Notes: generated from the letters alone by a model not told the origin. Positions 47,601 to 57,785 are shown, counted from the first letter of the stretch. The stretch: 64,000 nt of DNA from Bacteroidales bacterium (GCA_030654075.1 JAURYB010000078.1:90578-154577); one strand, 5' to 3'. Made by a program: numbers and translations.

Positions 47601-49049
47601 AGTATTATCTGCCTGGTATTTAGGATTATTCAATACTCTGTCAATATAGGGTAGCCGGGTAAACTTCCCGGTTTCTCTATTCAGTTCATGCAACCCCCCA
47701 CCCCAGGTACCAACCCATAAACGGCCTTTCCGGTCCTCCAGTATTGCGCTTACACCGCCTTTATTAATGGAATACGGGTCTGAAAGATTACTTACAAAAG
47801 ATTGAAGAAGCTGCCCGTTTTCCGAAAACTTTAACAGCCCAAGGTCGGTTCCTATCCAAATAGTTCGGTTCCCATCCTGAAATATGGATTTAACATAACG
47901 CATTTTCTGATCGGATGCATTATTGATAGCCTGGAAATAATTCTTAAACCGGTCCTGGTTGGGATGGAATACATTTATACCTCCCTGGTAAGTCCCTAAC
48001 CAAATGTTCCCGTTTCTGTCCTTAAAAATGCATTTTATATGGTTATTGCTGAGAGAATATGGAGCTGAAGGATCATTTTTAAATTGTCTGATCTTTTGTG
48101 ATAAAGGATTATAGATGTATAATCCATTTTCTGTACCGATCCAAATGCTACCCTCTTTATCCTCACATAAAGTGAGTGCGGAAGGGTCAATATTTTTTTT
48201 CCCCGCCGAGAGATCCTTCTGAAATAACGAATAACTATAGTTACTTTCAATCCCTTTAACAGATTGAATACCCTTTACAACCCCTTCTCTTGTCGCAAAC
48301 CAAGCAGTATTATTACGGTCGATTAGTACTGAATTAATGGTATTCAGGCCAAAACTGTTATTTATTCCGGATATACTGATAGTTTCCCGCTTATGATATT
48401 GATGGTTTTCATTAATCCGGTAAAATCCCTTTTCCCAGGTGCCAACCAGCACAGTACCATCAGGGTATTCTGCAAAGCAAAGCGGCGCATAAAGATTTAT
48501 TTCATTATCGGCAATTACTTTTATAAAATCATTACCCGTTCTGTCGAACTGATAGAGCCCATGCTGGGTGCCAACCCACAATTTATTCTTATTATCAACA
48601 TACAGACTTGCAATGGAATTCAACTCCGGGGATCCTTTCTGCAAATGCCTTTCGAACTTTTCTGTAGCATAATTAAAGCGGCACAAGCCTTTTTTTGTTC
48701 CAATCCAAAAATTTCCTGATTGGTCAACAGCCATATCCGCTATTTCATTGTTCGGGATAGAACCTGTGTCGGAAGGATTATGGTAATACACTGTAACTTT
48801 AATGCCATTGTACTTATTTAATCCGTTTGGTGTGGCTATCCATATAAAGCCATACGAATCCTCAATGATCTTGTTTATTATATTTCCCGAAAGGCCATCT
48901 TCAATGGAAAGGTGCTTAAAGTTTAACTTTTCGGGTTCACTGGTATTTCCTGACTTTTGGCTGAACGATGCCACGGAAAGATAAAGAAACAGGCATAGTA
49001 GTATGCCTTTCCTCAATTCCTTTAATCCACTCCTTGAAATCAGTTTCAT
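44616..49049 (-). CDS. Hybrid two-component system regulator (HTCS)
   Basis: A 1477-aa inner-membrane sensor-regulator that combines all parts of a two-component system. A signal segment (1-30) is followed by about 14 Reg_prop beta-propeller repeats (for example IWIGTENGLYIYN, about 45-740), a Y_Y_Y domain (to about 830), a transmembrane segment (about 836-860) and a coiled coil rich in Gln/Glu/Lys (865-945). HisKA follows with the phosphorylated His in NISHEFRTPL near residue 950, then the ATPase with N-box NLLSNAFKFTPENG and DTGKGIP, a receiver domain with Asp in VITDVMMPRMNGYE near residue 1276, and a C-terminal AraC helix-turn-helix (from about 1375). It would bind a sugar in the periplasm and activate the surrounding PUL promoters. 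Confidence 0.96.
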   Translation of the reverse strand: MKLISRSGLKELRKGILLCLFLYLSVASFSQKSGNTSEPEKLNFKHLSIEDGLSGNIINKIIEDSYGFIWIATPNGLNKYNGIKVTVYYHNPSDTGSIPNNEIADMAVDQSGNFWIGTKKGLCRFNYATEKFERHLQKGSPELNSIASLYVDNKNKLWVGTQHGLYQFDRTGNDFIKVIADNEINLYAPLCFAEYPDGTVLVGTWEKGFYRINENHQYHKRETISISGINNSFGLNTINSVLIDRNNTAWFATREGVVKGIQSVKGIESNYSYSLFQKDLSAGKKNIDPSALTLCEDKEGSIWIGTENGLYIYNPLSQKIRQFKNDPSAPYSLSNNHIKCIFKDRNGNIWLGTYQGGINVFHPNQDRFKNYFQAINNASDQKMRYVKSIFQDGNRTIWIGTDLGLLKFSENGQLLQSFVSNLSDPYSINKGGVSAILEDRKGRLWVGTWGGGLHELNRETGKFTRLPYIDRVLNNPKYQADNTIRSIAEDSKGNIWIGTIRGYLDKYDPETKTFEHFIISLNESELKAMIQDVRVDKNDNVWVGTLGGGLIRLDSKTRKMKRFMSLSNTDIPSDSTLNGSDVYSMFFLNENQLWLGTGNGVQVLNLGTNRIKSYTINEGLPSNIVYSILHDNVGNIWLSTLKGISRFNPVSKVFTNYDSRDGIRINSECGYKSSTGWLFFGGVNGINAINPSELKENFVIPPIVFTDFKISNKSVEIGENSILEKNIDLTTEIEIPYDQNIFSIEFAALNYVNSEKNQYACKLEGFDKDWVKLGSENEARYTNLSPGKYSFYVKASNNDGLWNEKSRVIKIIILPPWWKTWWFRLLAVIVLFLGILAWILFRTFRLREQQRRLKKLVFERTAEIEAQKLKLQQQADELQQTNQLLLEKQNEVFEQKEAIAAQNEKLGAKNELLEKQKNKISEQRQKEQELAEKLHEADQLKLRFFTNISHEFRTPLTLILGPINKLLSSFGTHHEFDELGKIIQRNTIRLLNLINQFLDLSRLEAGVVTLSISKGDVFTYISGIVNAYKYAASQKNIEYNYISDVDSHICFFDADKIEKILYNLLSNAFKFTPENGRIDVTVNLLAGNKGSQEPETIRITVSDTGKGIPAEYLSRIFERFYQVDTNSTYQTSGTGIGLALTHDLVTIYRGDINAESSPERGATFTVNLPIDKASFREQEFAQGQPVINDFKLQLIAIEDHAYDPIEGDNLEIADELLAEVVETDNRLTLLIVDDNPDIRKYLIDQFGDEFRIIEARDGKDGLEKALKHLPKLVITDVMMPRMNGYELCAQLKTDILTCHIPVIILTAKASSEDQLESIETGADAYIAKPFDIRLLETQIRQLIASREQLKQLFRRELTIGPTEIVVDSSDEKLMHRIIKVMSENVSNPDFGVEELGKEVGLSRTHLYRKLKQLTNHTAIEFVRDMRLQRAAQLFKQNKLYVAEVAYMSGFKELSYFRKIFREYYGMSPQEYINSCNK

Positions 49050-49471
49050 AAATTAAGTTTCTGTCCTGATGAGTTACCGCAAAAATCAATTAAATCAGCT
49101 ATAAATAGTGGCTTATAAGTTACCATGTACTTTAACGTAAGCATCTCAAACGATTTCAAACATGTTAAGATGGTATATGTTGTGACTCCAAAAAATAAAA
49201 AAACGGATGTTAGTTTTCGGGGTATGAAAGTACATATAATAAACAATATCTTTTGAAGGTTTTTTAATGCAATTCTGATTTTTGTACTAAAGTTATCCGA
49301 ATTGTTAGCGTAATAAATAGTAAGAATTAAAGAAATAATAAAAAAATTAAAATAGCCAAAAGAACTACAGCAAAGATGATTTCCAAAAAGAAGTAAAATA
49401 CTGGACTTCTATTAGTTAATAGGCGTTTAATATCAATCATGGCACAATCGGGTTTAAATCTGAATAACGTA

Positions 49472-49479
49472 CAAAAGTA
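49472..49479 (-). promoter_or_regulatory. Candidate -7 box upstream of the HTCS gene
   Basis: The reverse complement reads TACTTTTG, matching TAnnTTTG, and faces the HTCS gene with a leader of about 420 nt. No matching -33 TTG is seen, so confidence is low. On the plus strand TACATTTG at 49674-49681 faces the GH92 gene, 400 nt upstream of its ATG. Confidence 0.35.
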
Positions 49480-49788
49480 AAAACGATTAGTCCATCCGAC
49501 CTACTGGAATGTACCATTAAGCGGGTTGATTTGTTCCAATTTTAATTTTGTTCCGATTGCTTAACAAATTTGGAAATCAACTTAAAAATCAAGCCTGGCT
49601 TTCAATTGTTTCAAACTACGGGCCGGAATGATACAAGTACAAAAAACGGAATACAAAGGAATCTATTAGATTATACATTTGGAGCGAGGTATTGATAGAT
49701 GGGCGGGCCTATTGCCTTTTAATTGCGGACCAGGAATCAGATTATTGTAATTATTAAACCCTTACAAAGTATTGAAAAACAAATATAT

Positions 49789-49939
49789 GCCACAGATTTC
49801 GCAGATTTCGCAGATTGGAATGATATTAATTTAGTCAAATCCCTCGGAGGTGACACAATCTAAATTAGTTATAAATCTGCACTAAGTCAGCAAAGCAATC
49901 TCACCAAAAGTAATCTGTGAAATCTGCGTAATCTGTGGC
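49789..49939. repeat. Dispersed inverted repeat, GCCACAGAT family (copy 3)
   Basis: The left arm GCCACAGATTTCGCAGATTT (with a second CGCAGATT) and right arm AATCTGCGTAATCTGTGGC match copies 1 and 2. The centre is longer (about 100 bp) and different. It lies in the 1-kb divergent spacer between the regulator and the GH92 gene, where PUL control sites would be expected. It is non-coding. Confidence 0.7.
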
Positions 49940-50081
49940 AAAAAATTTTGAATAAATAGGTTGAACAATTTCAGATTACTAAACACGAATACAATCCAAG
50001 TGCCATACTATAGAAATGATGTTTTTTTACAAACACATCCAGAGAAAAAAAGCAACAAATCATAACTCTTTTCAATTCAAA

Positions 50082-52340
50082 ATGATACGAAACTCCAGAA
50101 TTGCTGTCCTTGTTCTGGCCACGTCCTGTACTATTAATTCATGCAGCACTACCGGCCTTCAGAATAAAAGCGATAAGACAGCTTACGATTATGTAAATCC
50201 AATGATCGGGACAAGCGCACACGGGCATACTTTCCCCGGAGCCACAAGGCCTTTCGGAATGGTACAGTTAAGTCCGGATACATATAATAAAGGCTGGGAC
50301 TGGTGTTCCGGATACCATTACAGCGATAGCTCGATCATGGGATTCAGTCATACACATCTTTCCGGAACAGGCCGTGGCGATCTGCTTGATATTCTGGTGA
50401 TGCCAACAACCGGTAAATTACAGACAGAACCCGGTTCGCGCGAGAACCCTGATGAAGGATACCGTTCCAGGTTCAGCCATTCCGATGAACAGGCAAGCCC
50501 GGGATATTATTCTATCTTATTGAAAGATTATTCTATCCAGGCTGAACTGACTTCTACGGTTCACGCCGGGTTTCACCGCTATACTTTTCCCGAAACGAAA
50601 GATGCCCACATCATTATTGACCTGTTTCATGGCTATGAAAGTGATTCTGTAACCGAAACCTCAATTACCATTGTAAACGACAGCCTGATAACCGGTTCGC
50701 GGAAATCGAGAGGATGGGGTTTAGGCGAGGAAAAATACTGGGCGGTTCAGGAAGTGTACTTTGCAGCCAAATTTTCAAAACCATTTTCGTCGGTCGGAAT
50801 TGTAAAGGACGCAGCATTACTGAAAGGAACAACTTCAGTCACAGGCCGTAATTTAAAAGCTTTTGTTAATTACTCAACGCAGGCCGGAGAAAAGGTATTG
50901 GTAAAAATCGGTATTTCGGCTGTTGATCCCGTCGGCGCCATGAATAACCTGGACAAGGAGATTACAGATTGGAATTTTGACCGTATCCGGGATGAAGCGA
51001 AACAAGAGTGGGAAGCTCAACTTGGTAAAATATCCGTTGAGGATGCAGCCGAAGATGTGAAAACTATCTTTTACACCGCTCTTTACCACAGCATGATTGC
51101 ACCTTATCAATCATCGGATGTAGATGGCCGCTACACCGGATTTGATAAAAAAGTTCACAGTACAAATGGTTCAATCAACTACACGGTTTTCTCCCTTTGG
51201 GATACCTTCCGAGCTGAACATCCGTTATTTACAATGATTCAGCAGGATCGGGTACCAGCTATGGTTCAATCATTTTTAAATCAATACAACGAATATGGTT
51301 TATTGCCTGTTTGGCCACTCTGGGGCAGCGAAACCAATTGTATGATAGGGTATCATGCCATTCCTGTTATTGTAGATGCTTACCTGAAAGGAATTGGCGG
51401 TTTTGATGCTGAAAAAGCTTTCGAGGCGATGAAAAAGAGCGCCATGCAAGATGATTTTAATATAAAATACTTAAAACAATACGGTTACATTCCCCGCGAT
51501 CTGGAGCAATGGCATTCGGTTGCTAAAACACTTGAATATGCCTACGATGATTGGTGCATTGCCCAAATGGCTCAAAAAATGGGAAAGACCAAAGATTTTG
51601 AGTACTTCTCAAAACGTGGTGAAGCTTACAAAAACCTGTTCGATACTACAATTGGTTTTATGCGGGGCAAAGATTCTGGAGGTCAGTTCAATCCTGATTT
51701 TGATCCCTACAATGCCGTAAATGCTACGAGCGATTTTATTGAAGGAAACGCGTGGCAATATACCTGGTTTGTACCTCATGATATCAATGCGCTGATTAAC
51801 GGAATGGGTGGAAAAGCCGGATTCGTCAGCAAATTGGATTCACTGTTTTCGGTGAGTTCGAAACTGGATAAAAATACCCCTTCTGATGTAAGTGGTTTGA
51901 TCGGACAATATGCACATGGCAATGAACCAAGTCATCATGTTGCATACCTGTTCAATTTTGCCGGTCAGCCTGAAAAAACACAATACTGGCTTAACAAGAT
52001 AATGACCACACTGTATGACGATACACCTGAAGGGCTGTGCGGAAATGAGGACTGCGGGCAAATGTCGGCATGGTATGTTTTCAGCGCGCTGGGTTTTTAT
52101 CCGGTTAACCCGGCTTCCGGCGAATATGAATTAGGAACTCCCATGGTGAAAAAGGCCGTCCTGAATACCGGAAAGAATCCTTTTGTAATTGAAGCAAAAG
52201 ACTTATCGGAGGAAAATATGTATGTACAGGAAGTAACGCTCAATAACAAAATCCTTGACCGCCATTTTATCACTCACAAAGAAATACTCGAAGGTGGAAC
52301 GTTGGTTTTCTGGATGGGTAAAAAGCCGGCGGAGAAGTAA
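50082..52340 (+). CDS. GH92 alpha-mannosidase (lipoprotein), second copy
   Basis: 752 aa from ATG 50082, chosen because the following residues form a lipoprotein signal (IAVLVLATSCTINSC) and the longer ORF start at 50016 adds a charged tail with no signal. GH92 motifs in order are YVNPMIGTSAHGHTFPGATR, GFSHTHLSGTGRGDL, SLWDTFRAEHPL, GSETNCMIGYHA, GNEPSHHVAYLFNFAGQP and GNEDCGQMSAWYVFSALGFY. It should be an exo-alpha-mannosidase in the periplasm or at the outer membrane. It is the first gene of the plus-strand half of the PUL, 217 bp before susC. Compared with the copy at 14954 the motif between the lobes differs (GSETNC against GNGETNC), in line with a different linkage preference. Confidence 0.95.
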   Translation: MIRNSRIAVLVLATSCTINSCSTTGLQNKSDKTAYDYVNPMIGTSAHGHTFPGATRPFGMVQLSPDTYNKGWDWCSGYHYSDSSIMGFSHTHLSGTGRGDLLDILVMPTTGKLQTEPGSRENPDEGYRSRFSHSDEQASPGYYSILLKDYSIQAELTSTVHAGFHRYTFPETKDAHIIIDLFHGYESDSVTETSITIVNDSLITGSRKSRGWGLGEEKYWAVQEVYFAAKFSKPFSSVGIVKDAALLKGTTSVTGRNLKAFVNYSTQAGEKVLVKIGISAVDPVGAMNNLDKEITDWNFDRIRDEAKQEWEAQLGKISVEDAAEDVKTIFYTALYHSMIAPYQSSDVDGRYTGFDKKVHSTNGSINYTVFSLWDTFRAEHPLFTMIQQDRVPAMVQSFLNQYNEYGLLPVWPLWGSETNCMIGYHAIPVIVDAYLKGIGGFDAEKAFEAMKKSAMQDDFNIKYLKQYGYIPRDLEQWHSVAKTLEYAYDDWCIAQMAQKMGKTKDFEYFSKRGEAYKNLFDTTIGFMRGKDSGGQFNPDFDPYNAVNATSDFIEGNAWQYTWFVPHDINALINGMGGKAGFVSKLDSLFSVSSKLDKNTPSDVSGLIGQYAHGNEPSHHVAYLFNFAGQPEKTQYWLNKIMTTLYDDTPEGLCGNEDCGQMSAWYVFSALGFYPVNPASGEYELGTPMVKKAVLNTGKNPFVIEAKDLSEENMYVQEVTLNNKILDRHFITHKEILEGGTLVFWMGKKPAEK

Positions 52341-52557
52341 ATAATTATACTGAATCAGAAGCAATAATCAACTATAATCTGTCATAGTAGATTAATAATC
52401 AGTAACATATATTGGTTGTATCATTTGAACCTGCTTTATGAAACAAGAACATAGTTAGCTTGTGAATAACAACTGTAATTTAGAGCCGTCAATCTAAGGT
52501 CATAATACAGTAACAAAATCTTAATTTATACTTAACGAAAAAACAAAGTACATTATC

Positions 52558-55500
52558 ATGATTAAAAAGTCACTGTTAATTGCAGTTTTTGTCCAGATTA
52601 CAATTTTATGTTTTTGTAATCTCCGGCAACTGCAAGCAAAAAATCCTGCTGGTTCGCTAGCTGTAACTATTAAAGGAGTGGTTAAATCAGGTTCAGATAA
52701 CCTGACAATGCCCGGCGTGAGTGTGGTTGAACTGGGAACTCAGAATGGCACTGTTACCGATGTAAAAGGGAATTATTCCATCACTGTCTCCGGTTCCAAT
52801 GCAGTATTAAAATTTAGTTTTATAGGATTTATTTCCTTAGAAGTTCCGGTTAACGGCAAAAGTGTAATAGACGTTACCCTTATTGAGGAAATGACCGAAT
52901 TAAACGGAGTAGTGGTTGTTGGTTATGGAGTTGAGAAAAAACGTGATGTTACAGGCTCCATTGTTCAGGTAAATTCAAAACAGTTACAGAACATTGCTAC
53001 ACCCCAGATTGCCTCAGCACTGCAGGGAAAAGCTGCCGGGGTATATGTAATGAATTCAAGTGGTAAAGCTGGCGGTTCAGTGGATATCAGAATCCGCGGT
53101 ATAACGTCTTTAAATGATATTGCACCACTCTGGGTTATCGATGGTGTTCCCGGCGATAACAGTATGGTGAATATGAATGATATTGAAACCATTGATATTA
53201 TTAAGGATGCCAGCGCGGCAGCTATTTACGGCGTAAAAGCAGCGGGAGGTGTAATCCTGGTTACCACCAAAAGAGGAGCAGGACAGAAAAAGCCTAAGAT
53301 CAGCTTTAACTTATATACAGGCAGCAGCCAACCTTGGAGATTACCTGACATGGTAAACTCAGATGAATACATCGAGTTAAAAAATGAACAATGGGCTATC
53401 TCGGGAGTTCCCGTTGGATTAAGCCTGGATTCAATAGGGAAATACCCGACAACCGACTGGATGAAAGAAATGTTCAAGACCGGTATTTCGCAAAATTACG
53501 ATCTGAATATTTCCGGTTCAAACGAAATGTCAAATTATTACCTTGGTTTTACCTACGAAAAAAACGAACCTTCATTAGTTGATAACAGCTATACAAAATA
53601 CTCCATACGGCTAAATTCGGATTATAATATCACCAAATGGTTGAAGATAGGAGAATCACTTAACCTCCTTGTTACGGATCTGAATCCTGTTGCTGACGAG
53701 GACAGGTATCTCGATGGACTGTTCAGGACACCCCCTATGATGCCTGTTTATGACGAAAATAACCAACCGGGTGGCTTTGGGTATGTGAATTACGACAGTA
53801 TTGGCGATTATGATGGAGGTAATCCAATGGCGACTCAGCTTACAAACCTGGCACATAATTATCACCAGAAAGTGGGAGGCAACGCCTACGCGAGGATTTC
53901 ACCTTTGACGGGATTATCCATAACGGCAACCTTTGCCGGTAATATCTCAAATGATAACAGTAAAAACGTAACGCTTCCCTATAAACTTGCCGACAAAAAG
54001 AATTCTCCAAACACTGATATCAGGCTGAATTTCAGCAAGGGATGGGATATGCTTGGAAACGTGTTTGCCAATTACATCAGAGATTTTGGGAAGCACGGCA
54101 TCAACCTCACCGCCGGATACGAAGCAAGTAAATACGCCGGTAGTAATTTATATGGATTCGGAACAAACGCCAAGTTCGGGTTACAGGTACTGGATCAGAC
54201 GGATGTAATAGGACGCGAAACCGCAGGCGGTGAATACCTGGGACGATCAGTTTCCCAGTTTGCAAGGGCATCCTACCAGTATGACAATAAATATGTGATT
54301 AAAGCAAGCATCAGGCGTGACGGCAGCGATAAATTCGGCCCGAACAACAGGTATGGAGTATTCCCTTCCGTATCACTTGCATGGAAGGTTTCGGAAGAGG
54401 AATTCATGAAAAGCATAAAATCAATTTCATTTCTGAAAATACGCGGAGGATATGGAGTTCTGGGAAACGACAACATAGATCAATACCAATACGCAGCCTA
54501 TCTGGTTCCGGGAAATGCCTATCCGTATGGGAATTATGCAAATGTTATTCAAAATGCCAGCATGCGTCCTTCGTCAAACTATTATAACCAGGATATTCAA
54601 TGGGAACGCTCCAAACAGTTAGATATGGGCGTTGAAATGGGCTTATTCAAAAATGCCTTGTTTATCACTGCCGAAATCTACAAAAAATCAACTGATCAGA
54701 TGTTGTTCTACGAGGGACTGCCTTTTAGTTCAGGTTACGGAAATCAATATGAGTCTGATCCTGAAGACGTTAACCAGGTAATTAATGCAGGCCTGATCTC
54801 CAATAAAGGAATTGAACTTTCCCTTTCATATAAAGGAAATGTCGGTGATCTGAATTATTCAGTTTCAGGCAATGTATCTAAATTCAAATATGTGGTTGAA
54901 GAATTAAGCTCCAGCAAAGTCCTGCCTGGTAAGCTGCTAGTGCTTTCTGACGGAGTGCCTGTTTCAAGGACAACCGAGGGAGAAAGTAGTGGTTATTTTT
55001 ACGGTTATATGGTGGATGGTATATTTCAGTCGCAGGAACAAGTGGATCAATACAACCAAAACGCCAGGGATATAGCAAAAGCTAATGACCCGTCTATTTC
55101 ACAATCGGTATTGGACCAGATTTTTTACAACAGCACATATACCGCTCCTGGTGATTTGATTTACAGGGATATAGATGGAAACGGAATAATTGGTCAGGCT
55201 GACCGTACAAACATGGGAAGCCCATGGCCTAAGGCAACATATGGGTTACAGATAAACATAGATTATAAAGGATTCGACCTGGGAATCTCCGGAGCGGGAG
55301 TTTATAAGCGGGATGTTTTCAATGCGGGAAAAGTACGTACCGACCAGTTCGCCGGTTACGACTATTCCACGTCAGCAACAGCCTTAACCCGTTGGACAGC
55401 GGACAATCCTTCAACTACCAACTACAGGATTACAGGCAATGACCCAAATAAAAATATGGCCAATCCTTCGAGCTGGTATATTGAAGATGGTTCGTTTTTC

Positions 55501-55728
55501 CGACTAAAAAACATACAGTTAGGATATACAGTACCTACGGAATTGACTAAAAAAGTAAAGATTGACAGGCTTAGGATTTATGTTTCTGCCCAAAATCTCT
55601 GGACTATTACCAAATACTCCGGTTTCGATCCCGAATTTGGAATCGGTACCGCTTTAGATTCAGGTGTGGATTTCGGATCCTATCCCCAGTCAAAAATCAT
55701 GTTGTTTGGAATCCAATTAGATATTTAA
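52558..55728 (+). CDS. SusC-like TonB-dependent outer-membrane transporter
   Basis: A 1056-aa outer-membrane beta-barrel that imports oligosaccharides using TonB energy. A signal segment (1-28) is followed by a carboxypeptidase-regulatory-like domain (about 38-115, GTQNGTVTDVKGNYSITV), a TonB-box/plug region (ELNGVVVVGYGVEKKRDVTG, near 120-140), the plug with IDGVPGDNSMVNMNDIETID and GVKAAGGVILVTTKRG, and then the barrel ending in a hydrophobic C-terminus (KIMLFGIQLDI). This is the standard length and order for SusC. It is followed by susD after 18 bp. The specific ligand cannot be deduced. Confidence 0.96.
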   Translation: MIKKSLLIAVFVQITILCFCNLRQLQAKNPAGSLAVTIKGVVKSGSDNLTMPGVSVVELGTQNGTVTDVKGNYSITVSGSNAVLKFSFIGFISLEVPVNGKSVIDVTLIEEMTELNGVVVVGYGVEKKRDVTGSIVQVNSKQLQNIATPQIASALQGKAAGVYVMNSSGKAGGSVDIRIRGITSLNDIAPLWVIDGVPGDNSMVNMNDIETIDIIKDASAAAIYGVKAAGGVILVTTKRGAGQKKPKISFNLYTGSSQPWRLPDMVNSDEYIELKNEQWAISGVPVGLSLDSIGKYPTTDWMKEMFKTGISQNYDLNISGSNEMSNYYLGFTYEKNEPSLVDNSYTKYSIRLNSDYNITKWLKIGESLNLLVTDLNPVADEDRYLDGLFRTPPMMPVYDENNQPGGFGYVNYDSIGDYDGGNPMATQLTNLAHNYHQKVGGNAYARISPLTGLSITATFAGNISNDNSKNVTLPYKLADKKNSPNTDIRLNFSKGWDMLGNVFANYIRDFGKHGINLTAGYEASKYAGSNLYGFGTNAKFGLQVLDQTDVIGRETAGGEYLGRSVSQFARASYQYDNKYVIKASIRRDGSDKFGPNNRYGVFPSVSLAWKVSEEEFMKSIKSISFLKIRGGYGVLGNDNIDQYQYAAYLVPGNAYPYGNYANVIQNASMRPSSNYYNQDIQWERSKQLDMGVEMGLFKNALFITAEIYKKSTDQMLFYEGLPFSSGYGNQYESDPEDVNQVINAGLISNKGIELSLSYKGNVGDLNYSVSGNVSKFKYVVEELSSSKVLPGKLLVLSDGVPVSRTTEGESSGYFYGYMVDGIFQSQEQVDQYNQNARDIAKANDPSISQSVLDQIFYNSTYTAPGDLIYRDIDGNGIIGQADRTNMGSPWPKATYGLQINIDYKGFDLGISGAGVYKRDVFNAGKVRTDQFAGYDYSTSATALTRWTADNPSTTNYRITGNDPNKNMANPSSWYIEDGSFFRLKNIQLGYTVPTELTKKVKIDRLRIYVSAQNLWTITKYSGFDPEFGIGTALDSGVDFGSYPQSKIMLFGIQLDI

Positions 55729-55746
55729 TCCTCCAGGAAAGACAAA

Positions 55747-57546
55747 ATGAAATTTACTATGACCATGAAAAACACAATCAAAATAGTTTTTATAGCCGGT
55801 TTACTCCTGATACTGGCATCCTGTAAAAAGGACTTTCTGGAAATTTCCGATCCCAATAACCCTACCGCCGAAACCTACTACACCTCAGTATCTAATGCTC
55901 AGCTGGCAGTAAACGGAGTGTACGGCGAATTTCATGATGAAAGCCTGTTTTTCGGCGAAATATTCTACATCCTGGGTTATTCAACAGGGGAAGCGGAATA
56001 TATACATCCTGAATCGCGCTACACCGATTTCAACAATTATAATTATGGCCCCACCAATTCGTTAATTACCGAATATTATAAAGGCTGGTACCGCATAGTT
56101 GGAAGAGCAAATGCTACCCTTGATGGCATAAGCAAAATGCTTGAAAGCGGAACATATACCGCCGATGAAGTTACACTATTGAACCAAATGAAAGGGCAAT
56201 GCTATTTCCTGCGTGGGCTGGCTTACTCCTACCTTGTAAGGTCCTTTGGCGAAAAAATGCCTTCCAATCCTGCTTATACTGAGAATACACCCGGTGTTAT
56301 TATATCCGATTCTGTAGTGCAGTCGAAGGACCAGATGTATAAAGACCGCAGTTCCTGTGGCGAAGTGTATAAATACATCGTTAAGGACTTCCAGTTAGCC
56401 GAAAGTTTATTGCCGGCATCGTGGCCTGATGCTGAACTGGGTAAGGCAACCAAAGGATCGGCCCAGGCATTTCTGGGTGAAACCTATGTCTATCTCCAGG
56501 ATTGGCCAAACGCTAAAACAGCTTTGGATAAAGTAATTGCTAATGGTCAGTATAAGCTGATGACGGACTTTGGGCAGAATTTCGACTACGAGCATATCAA
56601 TAATGCGGAATCTCTTTTTGAGGTTGGCTTTAACAACTGGACCATCGGTTATGTAGGAACTTATACCTACAGGTTATTAGCCTTGCAATCCTGGGGTACC
56701 ACTAAAATCAGGACTTCGACCATTGATAAATTCAGTTCATCGGTTATTATTAATACACAAACACTTGCCGATGGACTGGCATCAAAAGCCACTGTATTCG
56801 GTTCACTTTACAAGAGTTATGTAGATACACTCTACAAAGTATCAGTTCCCCTCAAAGGAAATTCGTATGCCAGCAAAGAAGCCTACCTGGCGTTTATCCG
56901 TCCGCTGACAAAAATCCCATTTTACAAAGCTGATGGGGTAACCCTTGAAAATGGAGTTCGTCAATTTGTTAATGCCATTTCACCTAAAGATCCCAGGCTG
57001 AAAACAACTGTATATACTCCCAAAATTGATACGCTTGAAGTTTTCAATCCAACATCAGGAACCTGGAGTAAAAAGCTATACGATTACAGCAACTATGGCT
57101 GGAAGAAAAACATCCCCGCCAAAATGGAAGTGGAGCAGGCTACAGCAGCCGGGTTGGGTAATAATGGACATATGAGCATGAACTTCCGGATCATGAGGCT
57201 TGATGATGTGTATCTCTATTATGCTGAAGTTATGCATAACCTGGGTAACGATGCGCAGGCTAAAGAATACATGAACAAAGTATTGCGCCGGGCAAATGGG
57301 AAACCTATCAATACACCTTCCACAATAGACGTGAATCCAACCGATGTGATGGCTGAGCTCAAAAACCAGACATACCTTGAGTTATGCCTCGAAGGAAAAG
57401 TATGGTTCCACTACCGCCGCTGGAACCTGGGAGTAAGCGAATGGGGATCGTTAGGGTATAAAGAAAATAAAAATGAATGCTTACCTATTCCGCAAGGAGA
57501 ATTTGACTCGAATCCGGGTATTACAAAACAAAATATAGGGTATTGA
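55747..57546 (+). CDS. SusD-like glycan-binding lipoprotein
   Basis: A 599-aa outer-membrane lipoprotein with lipobox LILASC (Cys26), which binds glycan over the SusC barrel. Family features are KKDFLEISDPNNPTAETYY at the mature N-terminus, GQCYFLRGLAYSYLVRSFGE (TPR-like helices) near residue 155, and LDDVYLYYAEVMHNLGNDAQ and FHYRRWNLG near the C-terminus. Starts at residues 5 or 7 are possible alternatives but do not alter the lipobox. It lies 18 bp after susC and should be co-transcribed with it. The SGBP gene follows after 239 bp. Confidence 0.95.
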   Translation: MKFTMTMKNTIKIVFIAGLLLILASCKKDFLEISDPNNPTAETYYTSVSNAQLAVNGVYGEFHDESLFFGEIFYILGYSTGEAEYIHPESRYTDFNNYNYGPTNSLITEYYKGWYRIVGRANATLDGISKMLESGTYTADEVTLLNQMKGQCYFLRGLAYSYLVRSFGEKMPSNPAYTENTPGVIISDSVVQSKDQMYKDRSSCGEVYKYIVKDFQLAESLLPASWPDAELGKATKGSAQAFLGETYVYLQDWPNAKTALDKVIANGQYKLMTDFGQNFDYEHINNAESLFEVGFNNWTIGYVGTYTYRLLALQSWGTTKIRTSTIDKFSSSVIINTQTLADGLASKATVFGSLYKSYVDTLYKVSVPLKGNSYASKEAYLAFIRPLTKIPFYKADGVTLENGVRQFVNAISPKDPRLKTTVYTPKIDTLEVFNPTSGTWSKKLYDYSNYGWKKNIPAKMEVEQATAAGLGNNGHMSMNFRIMRLDDVYLYYAEVMHNLGNDAQAKEYMNKVLRRANGKPINTPSTIDVNPTDVMAELKNQTYLELCLEGKVWFHYRRWNLGVSEWGSLGYKENKNECLPIPQGEFDSNPGITKQNIGY

Positions 57547-57595
57547 TCCTGAATTAAAAGTTCTTTTAATTTTTTATTGAATTACAGGCGTAAAA

Positions 57596-57634
57596 GGAAA
57601 CTTACCGCAATATATGTGATTGCGGTAAGTTTCC
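57596..57634. terminator. 16-bp perfect hairpin between susD and the binding-protein gene
   Basis: Bases 57596-57611 are a perfect reverse complement of 57619-57634, with a 7-base loop. On the plus strand no T-tract follows; on the minus strand four T residues do. It could act as an mRNA stabiliser or processing site that sets the relative expression of susCD and the gene at 57786. The rest of 57547-57785 has no other clear feature. Confidence 0.6.
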
Positions 57635-57785
57635 AAAACCATCGAAGAAAGATTATAAAGCTTTATAAGCAATGCTTTCCATACGAATACCTGAATGTAA
57701 ATGCCTGATTGCTTTGCACAATACCATGTGAAATAATAATCAAACCAAAACAATTCTTCAATCTATTAACTAAAAAACAAAAACA

